From assembly GCA_036279475.1 (NCBI GenBank), contig DASUJB010000216.1, positions 1 through 9,909 on the forward strand: a stretch of DNA of 9,909 nucleotides, written 5' to 3'. Made by a program: the position numbers and the translations under genes. Below, piece after piece: positions 5,971 through 9,909 of this stretch; position 1 is the first letter of the stretch; each line of letters opens with the position of its first letter. The notes beneath the pieces were generated by a model. It was given only the letters and a program-made list of their open reading frames with translations, ran no database searches and was not told the DNA's origin. This DNA is from ZC4RG19 sp036279475. Its GTDB lineage: Bacteria > Actinomycetota > Acidimicrobiia > Acidimicrobiales > VFJN01.

Positions 5971-7476
5971 CTACACGAGGTGGTCGACGAAGCCCTCGAG
6001 CTGGCGCAGGTTGCGGCACTCGAACACGCCGTCGCAGTGGACGGCGTACTCGCCGATGATGGAGTCGCCCGTGTTCCAGTAGCTGCGGGGCTCGGGGTTG
6101 AGCCAGTAGACGTGACGGGCCCGGTGCTGCATCTCCTTGACCACCCACGACTGGGTGGCGTGGTAGTTGTTCCGGGCGTCGCCCAGCAGGAGCACGGTGG
6201 TCTTGGGGCCCACGTCCCGGCCGTAGCGCTGCCAGAAGGCCTCGAAGGCGTGGCCGTAGTCGCTGTGGCCGTCCACCCAGATGACGTCGGCCTCGGTGTT
6301 GACCCGGTGGACGGCCTCGCCGATGTCCTCCGTCCCCTCGAAGTAGCGGGTCACCTCGTCGATGCCGTCGATGAACACGAACGCCCGCACCTTGGAGAAC
6401 TGGTGCGAGATGGCGTAGACGAGCTGGAGGGTGAAGCGGGCGAAGGCCGCCACCGACCCGGAGATGTCGGCCACGACGAAGATCTCGGGCTTGGAGGGCC
6501 GGGGATAGCGGAAGCGGGGCTCGAGGGGCACGCCCCCGGTGGACAGCGAGTGCCGCACCGTCGAGCGGAAGTCGAGGGGGCCCTTGCGACCGTGGCGCCG
6601 CTTGCGGGCCAGCCGCACGGCCAGCTTGCGGGTGAGGGGGTAGATCGCCCGGCGGAGCGCCCCCATCTCCTCCCGGCTGGCGTGCATGAAGTCGACGTCC
6701 TCGGGCCGGGGCTTGCGCAGGGTGCGGGCCATGGCCTCCACGCCCCGGTCGGCCACCAGCCGGCGACGGATCTCCGCCTCGATCTCCTTGCGGAGCTGGT
6801 CGATGCGGGCCTCGTACTCGTCGCGCTCGAGGCGCTCCTCGAACGCCGTCAGCGGCTCGGGCGACCGGTCCCGCGCCTGCTGCATCAGCTTCTCCAGGAC
6901 GCCGTCGAGGTCGAGGTTCCGGAGGGTGCGGTAGAGGTAGTAGGTCCCGCCGACCGGGCGCCCGGGCTCCATGCCGGCGTAGCGGCGCACCGCCTGGCGG
7001 GCGAGCGCCTGCAGGAGCGGACCGTTGCCCTGGGCCAGGGCCATCATCAGCATCTCGGCCAGCTGCTCGGGCGTCATCGCGTCGCCCGCGCCGCCCGACC
7101 CCTGCTGGCCGCCCCGGGCGTCGGACATCAGCTCGTCGAGGTCGGCCATGGCGTCGGCCTGGTCCTCGGTGAGGGCGTACTCCCGACCCCGCAGAGAGAA
7201 GTACACCTCGAACACCGTCTCGAACACGCGCCAGTGGGTGGCGTTCTTCACCAGCGTGGCACCGAGGGCGTACTTGAACGCGGCCCGGTCCCCCACCGGC
7301 ACGTGCTGGACCGCCTGCATGGCGTCGAGGTTCTCGGTGAGGCTCACCGGCAGGCCGGCGGTGCGCAGCTCGGCGATGAACCCCGACAGCAGCTCCGTGA
7401 GCGCGGCCCCCGCCCCGGCGCCGGCCCCGGCCAGGCGGGTGGCCGCGTCGGCGACGGCCTGGGACCCGTCAGCCAT
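5971..7476 (-). CDS. VWA-domain protein, CoxE-like
   Basis: This 501-residue protein has no signal peptide or membrane span and is probably cytoplasmic. The N-terminal part (about 25-100) holds ELRTAGLPVSLTENLDAM and a helical region typical of CoxE-like VWA proteins. A Gly/Gln-rich linker follows (about 121-133), then a long charged helical middle (about 190-300) ending in a very basic patch RKRRHGRKG. The von Willebrand A domain spans about 330-500. Its metal-binding MIDAS motif is complete: D337-I-S-G-S341, then S405-D406 in the usual Thr position, and D433 in LLLGDARNN. Such proteins act with MoxR AAA+ ATPases in assembling or activating metalloenzymes and other complexes; CoxE/CoxD for CO dehydrogenase is the namesake. 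The ATG lies inside the end of the upstream ATPase gene (8-nt overlap ATGGCTGA), implying coupled translation. No client enzyme is encoded nearby, so its target is unknown. Confidence 0.9.
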   Translation of the reverse strand: MADGSQAVADAATRLAGAGAGAGAALTELLSGFIAELRTAGLPVSLTENLDAMQAVQHVPVGDRAAFKYALGATLVKNATHWRVFETVFEVYFSLRGREYALTEDQADAMADLDELMSDARGGQQGSGGAGDAMTPEQLAEMLMMALAQGNGPLLQALARQAVRRYAGMEPGRPVGGTYYLYRTLRNLDLDGVLEKLMQQARDRSPEPLTAFEERLERDEYEARIDQLRKEIEAEIRRRLVADRGVEAMARTLRKPRPEDVDFMHASREEMGALRRAIYPLTRKLAVRLARKRRHGRKGPLDFRSTVRHSLSTGGVPLEPRFRYPRPSKPEIFVVADISGSVAAFARFTLQLVYAISHQFSKVRAFVFIDGIDEVTRYFEGTEDIGEAVHRVNTEADVIWVDGHSDYGHAFEAFWQRYGRDVGPKTTVLLLGDARNNYHATQSWVVKEMQHRARHVYWLNPEPRSYWNTGDSIIGEYAVHCDGVFECRNLRQLEGFVDHLV

Positions 7477-8419
7477 TGCGCTGCCACGGGCGGCCGGCGC
7501 CGGCCCGGGCCGCCGGCTCGCCGCCGAGCGAGGTGTCCTGCTCCAGCTCCTTGGTGGCCTTGGCGATGTCGCTCTGGTACTTGAGCAGGATGTTGGCCGT
7601 CCCGGTGGCGGTGGCGGCGTCCACCTGCTCGACCCCCAGCAGGAGCAGGGTGCGGGCCCAGTCGAGCGTCTCGGACACCGAGGGCGCCTTCTTCAGCTCC
7701 AGCTGACGGATCGACCGGACGATGCGGGCCACCTGGTCGGCCAGGTTCTCGGTCACGCCGGGCACCTTGGCCAGGACGATCTCCCGCTCGCGCTCGAGCT
7801 CCGGGTAGTCCACGTGCAGGAAGAGACAGCGGCGCTTGAGCGCCTCGGACAGCTCGCGCGTGTTGTTGGACGTGAGGAACACCAGCGGCACCTGCCGGGC
7901 GGTGACCGTGCCGAGCTCGGGGATGGACACCTGGTAGTCGGAGAGGATCTCGAGGAGGAGGGCCTCGGTCTCGACCTCCACCCGATCCACCTCGTCGATC
8001 AGCAGCACGACCGGCTCCTCGGCCCTGATGGCCTCGAGCAGGGGGCGGCTGAGGAGGAACTCGTCGGAGAAGATGTCGTCCTCGACGTCAGCCCAGGTGG
8101 CGCCGTCGTTGCGCTCCGCCTGGATGCGCAGGAGCTGCTTCTTGTAGTTCCACTCGTACAGCGCCTTGGACTCGTCGAGGCCCTCGTAGCACTGGAGCCT
8201 GATGAGGCGGGCCCCCGACATCTCCGCCACCGACTTGGCGAGCTGGGTCTTGCCCGTGCCCGCCGGCCCCTCGACGAGCACGGGCTTGCCCAGGCGGTCG
8301 GCCAGGAAGACGACGCCGGCGATGCCGTCGTCGGCCAGGTAGTCGACCTTGGCCAGCGACTCGCGAACGGCCGGGACGGATGCGAAGCGATGGCTGCCGC
8401 GCGGCGCCGTGTCGGTCAT
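7469..8419 (-). CDS. MoxR-family AAA+ ATPase (CoxD-like), partner of the VWA protein
   Basis: This 316-residue AAA+ protein has Walker A GPAGTGKT (51-58), Walker B VVLLIDEVD (137-145) with D142/E143, sensor 1 in FLTSNN (181-186), and a probable arginine finger in ALKRRCLF (R196/R197). The MoxR-like start (SLAKVDYLADDGIAGVVFLADRL) and a helical lid (about 205-290) fit this family, which acts as a chaperone-like remodeller with VWA partners. The C-terminal 25 residues are a loose tail. I chose the ATG at 8419. An in-frame ATG at 8449 would add ten residues (MGQARRYAGP), but it falls inside the palindrome, upstream of the -10 box. No Shine-Dalgarno precedes 8419; TACGCT lies 6 nt upstream, so the mRNA may be leaderless. 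It is the first gene of a two-gene operon with the VWA protein. Confidence 0.92.
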   Translation of the reverse strand: MTDTAPRGSHRFASVPAVRESLAKVDYLADDGIAGVVFLADRLGKPVLVEGPAGTGKTQLAKSVAEMSGARLIRLQCYEGLDESKALYEWNYKKQLLRIQAERNDGATWADVEDDIFSDEFLLSRPLLEAIRAEEPVVLLIDEVDRVEVETEALLLEILSDYQVSIPELGTVTARQVPLVFLTSNNTRELSEALKRRCLFLHVDYPELEREREIVLAKVPGVTENLADQVARIVRSIRQLELKKAPSVSETLDWARTLLLLGVEQVDAATATGTANILLKYQSDIAKATKELEQDTSLGGEPAARAGAGRPWQRNG

Positions 8420-8425
8420 CGGCCC

Positions 8426-8431
8426 AGCGTA
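8426..8431 (-). promoter_or_regulatory. -10 box of the ATPase-VWA operon (probable leaderless transcript)
   Basis: TACGCT on the minus strand fits TAnnnT and lies 6 nt before the ATG at 8419. A TTGACC hexamer at 8451-8456 resembles a -35 but the spacer is 19 bp, longer than the optimum of about 17. Confidence 0.5.
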
Positions 8432-8437
8432 CCGGCG

Positions 8438-8459
8438 CGCTTGACCCATGGGTCAAGCG
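8438..8459. promoter_or_regulatory. 22-bp perfect palindrome, candidate operator
   Basis: CGCTTGACCCA is followed directly by its exact reverse complement, giving a gapless 22-bp palindrome centred between 8448 and 8449. It begins 6 bp upstream of the -10 box of the ATPase operon and contains the -35-like TTGACC, so a protein bound here would block RNA polymerase. Its AT-containing core TTGACC..GGTCAA stands out in GC-rich surroundings. The family of the binding protein cannot be told. Confidence 0.65.
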
Positions 8460-8679
8460 GAAGCGACACCCGCCACGGCCGGTGGCGCCGGTGCCGCCGG
8501 CGAGCCACGGCGCCCCGGGGAGGGCCACGGAGGCCCAGGTCGGCCGGGGCAACGGGGCCGGGGCCGGAGGCGGGCGGGCGGACCGGCCCCCGCCCCGCTG
8601 CTTCCCGGTCCGGGGGGGCGGTACCTCGGCACCGCCTCGCTCACCATGGCAGGGCCGAGGTTGGGAAAAGGTTGGTTCC
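8460..8679. other. Non-coding GC-rich spacer upstream of the regulator
   Basis: I see no supportable gene here. Short open frames on both strands (for example 8448-8684 plus, 8453-8647 minus) are Pro/Ala/Arg/Gly-rich with no domain. The one structural element is an inverted repeat GGCGGT/ACCGCC (8617-8622 with 8631-8636, 8-nt loop), of unknown meaning. Runs of GCCGGGGC are low-complexity. The spacer separates the ATPase promoter from the regulator promoter. Confidence 0.5.
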
Positions 8680-8695
8680 GGTGACGTCCGTCACC
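8680..8695. promoter_or_regulatory. Palindrome upstream of the regulator promoter, candidate activator/operator site
   Basis: GGTGACG-TC-CGTCACC is a perfect inverted repeat with 7-bp arms, flanked by a second, weaker pair GTTGGT...ACCAAC. Its centre is about 50 bp upstream of the start of transcription expected from the TATACT box, a usual place for an activator or autoregulator. Confidence 0.5.
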
Positions 8696-8724
8696 AACGT
8701 TTCGCGCGGAGCGTCAAACACTTC

Positions 8725-8730
8725 TATACT
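8725..8730 (+). promoter_or_regulatory. -10 box of the GAF regulator gene
   Basis: TATACT matches TATAAT at five of six positions and stands in the most AT-rich patch of the window. Transcription from about 8737 would leave a leader of about 50 nt before the ATG at 8787. No strong -35 is seen, which would fit an activator-dependent promoter. The box lies inside a short inverted repeat CACTT...AAGTG (8719-8737). Confidence 0.6.
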
Positions 8731-8771
8731 GAAAGTGCTCTTGTGGGTGGGCCCGGGACAGGGGCAAGGAC

Positions 8772-8780
8772 GAGGCGAGG
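8772..8780 (+). promoter_or_regulatory. Ribosome binding site of the GAF regulator
   Basis: Two GAGG motifs occur in GAGGCGAGG; the second ends 6 nt before the ATG at 8787 and supports that start over the GTG at 8790. Confidence 0.65.
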
Positions 8781-8786
8781 CGGACC

Positions 8787-9909
8787 ATGGTGCAGAGCGA
8801 GCTGGCCGGGCGACGGCGTGACATCGAGGAGGCCCGGGCCGACGCCGGCGGGTCGAGCGCGCCCGTCGACCCCCTGGTGCTGGCGTCCTGGCGCCGCAGC
8901 GAGGCGGTGGTCGGCGCCACGGTCGAGGCGGCACCCGTCGGGTCGAGCGACGACGCGGCGCGGCGGTGGGACGACTCGGCGATCCGGCGGGCAGCGCCCC
9001 GCCTGGCCGACGACCTCGAGCAGCTCGCCGTCACCGGCGACCTCATCACCCTCGTCACCGACGCCGACGGCCGGGTGATGTGGCAGGCGACGCCCCCGTG
9101 GCTGCGGCGGTCCGCCGACCGGGTCGGCCTGGTCCCCGGCGGGGTGTGGAACGAGGGCACGATGGGGACCAACGGCGTGGGCCTCGCCCTGGCGGCCGAC
9201 CGCCCGGCGTCGGTCTTCGCCGCCGAGCACTGGCTCGGCGGCGTGCAGGACTGGGTCTGCTACGCGGCCCCCGTCCACGCCCCCGACGGCACCCAGGTGG
9301 GTGCCCTCGACCTCTCCACCCGCTGGACCCACGCCCACCCCCTCGCCCTGGCGACGGTGGCTTCCCTGGCGCGCCTCGTCGACAACGAGCTGCGGTCGTG
9401 CCCCGGTGTGGCCCTCCGGCCGCCGGCGCCCCGCCTCGAGCTGCGCGTGCTGGGAGAGCCGCAGGTCGTGCTGGGCGGCAAGCCCGTCCGCCTCACACAC
9501 CGGCAGCTCGAGATCCTCACCATCCTGGCCGTCGCCGACGGGTGCTCGCTCGACCAGCTCCACGCCCGGCTCTACGGCGACCGGCCGGTGGCGACGGCGA
9601 CGCTCAAGGCGGAGATCTCCCACCTGCGCCGGTCGCTGTCCGGCCGCCTGGCGTCCCGGCCCTACCGCCTCACCGCGCCGTGCCGGGTCGACGCCGACGA
9701 GCTGCCCCGGCGCCTCCGCTCCGGCGACGTCGACGGCGCCGCCCGCCTCTACCGCGGCCAGCTCCTCCCGGCCAGCGAGGCTCCCTTCCTGGTCGAGCTG
9801 CGCCAGCAGCTCGACGTGGCCCTGCGCACCGCCCTGCTGCGGGACGGCACCTGTGCCTCGGTGCTCCGCTACGCCCAGGTCCAGCCCTACGACGCCCAGG
9901 TCCTCGAGA
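8787..9909 (+). CDS. GAF-domain transcriptional regulator with SARP-like winged helix (C-terminus cut off)
   Basis: The frame is open from the ATG at 8787 to the right edge (374 codons, no stop). The N-terminus (ELAGRRRDIEEARA, then DPLVLASWRRSEA) resembles the start of AcoR-type activators. A GAF-like sensor domain (about 75-200) holds NEGTMGTNGVGLALAADRP and VCYAAPVHAPDGTQVGALDL, the pattern of AcoR GAF domains. Residues about 216-295 form a winged-helix DNA-binding domain of OmpR/SARP type (LELRVLGEPQVVLGGKPVRL, LTHRQLEILTILA, then TLKAEISHLRRSL). After it, about 310-350 (DGAARLYRGQLLPASEAPFL) resembles the BTAD domain of SARP regulators. There is no sigma-54 AAA+ domain in the visible part. 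It probably senses a small molecule and controls genes nearby. In other actinobacteria I recall such proteins beside aldehyde or alcohol dehydrogenase genes; this is memory, not shown here. It has its own promoter and a good Shine-Dalgarno. Confidence 0.85.
   Translation, partial: MVQSELAGRRRDIEEARADAGGSSAPVDPLVLASWRRSEAVVGATVEAAPVGSSDDAARRWDDSAIRRAAPRLADDLEQLAVTGDLITLVTDADGRVMWQATPPWLRRSADRVGLVPGGVWNEGTMGTNGVGLALAADRPASVFAAEHWLGGVQDWVCYAAPVHAPDGTQVGALDLSTRWTHAHPLALATVASLARLVDNELRSCPGVALRPPAPRLELRVLGEPQVVLGGKPVRLTHRQLEILTILAVADGCSLDQLHARLYGDRPVATATLKAEISHLRRSLSGRLASRPYRLTAPCRVDADELPRRLRSGDVDGAARLYRGQLLPASEAPFLVELRQQLDVALRTALLRDGTCASVLRYAQVQPYDAQVLE

Noticed and set aside
4137..6059. 640-codon open frame overlapping malQ in another plus frame
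   Set aside because: Extremely Arg/Pro/Gly-rich, as expected of an out-of-frame reading of a GC-rich gene; no domain.
5896..7584. 562-codon plus-strand open frame opposite the VWA gene
   Set aside because: Antisense shadow of the VWA gene; repetitive Val/Gly/His/Leu composition and no motif.
8441..8446. TTGACC on the plus strand as a -35 box for a rightward promoter
   Set aside because: No -10-like box lies 16-19 bp downstream; the hexamer is simply one arm of the 22-bp palindrome.
8472..8530. Three GCCACGG copies (8472, 8504, 8524)
   Set aside because: Irregular spacing and short GC-rich motif; likely chance, not a CRISPR or iteron array.
8724..9623. 299-codon minus-strand open frame opposite the GAF regulator
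   Set aside because: Low-complexity antisense shadow; the plus strand carries recognisable GAF and winged-helix sequence with a promoter and Shine-Dalgarno.

Overview
The window is very GC-rich (about 70% or more by eye) and gene-dense, with short intergenic gaps and GTG/TTG starts. A ParDE-free, IS-free core-genome character, a PdtaR-type ANTAR response regulator beside polA, and SD-less genes with a TAnnnT box just before the ATG all point to an actinobacterium (Actinomycetota). An Acidimicrobiia-like lineage is my guess from the protein flavour, but the sequence alone does not prove it. I see no tRNA, rRNA, CRISPR array, insertion sequence or phage gene.

Layout. Positions 1-3984 hold a minus-strand operon, read right to left: a 99-residue helical protein of unknown function (3685-3984), the response regulator pdtaR (3072-3653), DNA polymerase I polA (349-3060), and a class I SAM-dependent methyltransferase cut by the left edge (1-326). 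Gaps are 31, 11 and 22 nt. A GC-rich hairpin sits at each of the last two junctions. A 60-bp divergent region (3985-4044) separates this operon from malQ (4045-5874, plus strand), a GH77 4-alpha-glucanotransferase. malQ converges on a two-gene minus-strand operon: a MoxR-type AAA+ ATPase (7469-8419), then a CoxE-like VWA protein with an intact metal-binding motif (5971-7476). The two genes overlap by 8 nt. A 367-bp intergenic region (8420-8786) carries a 22-bp perfect palindrome at the ATPase promoter, and a separate promoter with its own palindrome for a plus-strand regulator (8787 to the right edge). That regulator combines an AcoR-like N-terminus, a GAF sensor, a winged-helix DNA-binding domain and a BTAD-like region.

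How the parts fit. The left operon links signal-responsive RNA-binding control (PdtaR, an antitermination-type regulator) with DNA repair and replication (PolA). The PolA here has lost its proofreading residues. The MoxR/VWA pair is a chaperone-like module whose client is not visible. The regulator at the right edge probably controls genes beyond the window.

The most notable non-coding signals are three genes whose -10 box lies 6-8 nt before the ATG with no Shine-Dalgarno (probable leaderless mRNAs), the 22-bp palindrome over the ATPase promoter, and junction hairpins abutting or containing start codons in the polA operon. Nothing here is clearly a new defence or mobile system. The most open questions are the unknown 99-residue protein and the client of the ATPase/VWA pair.
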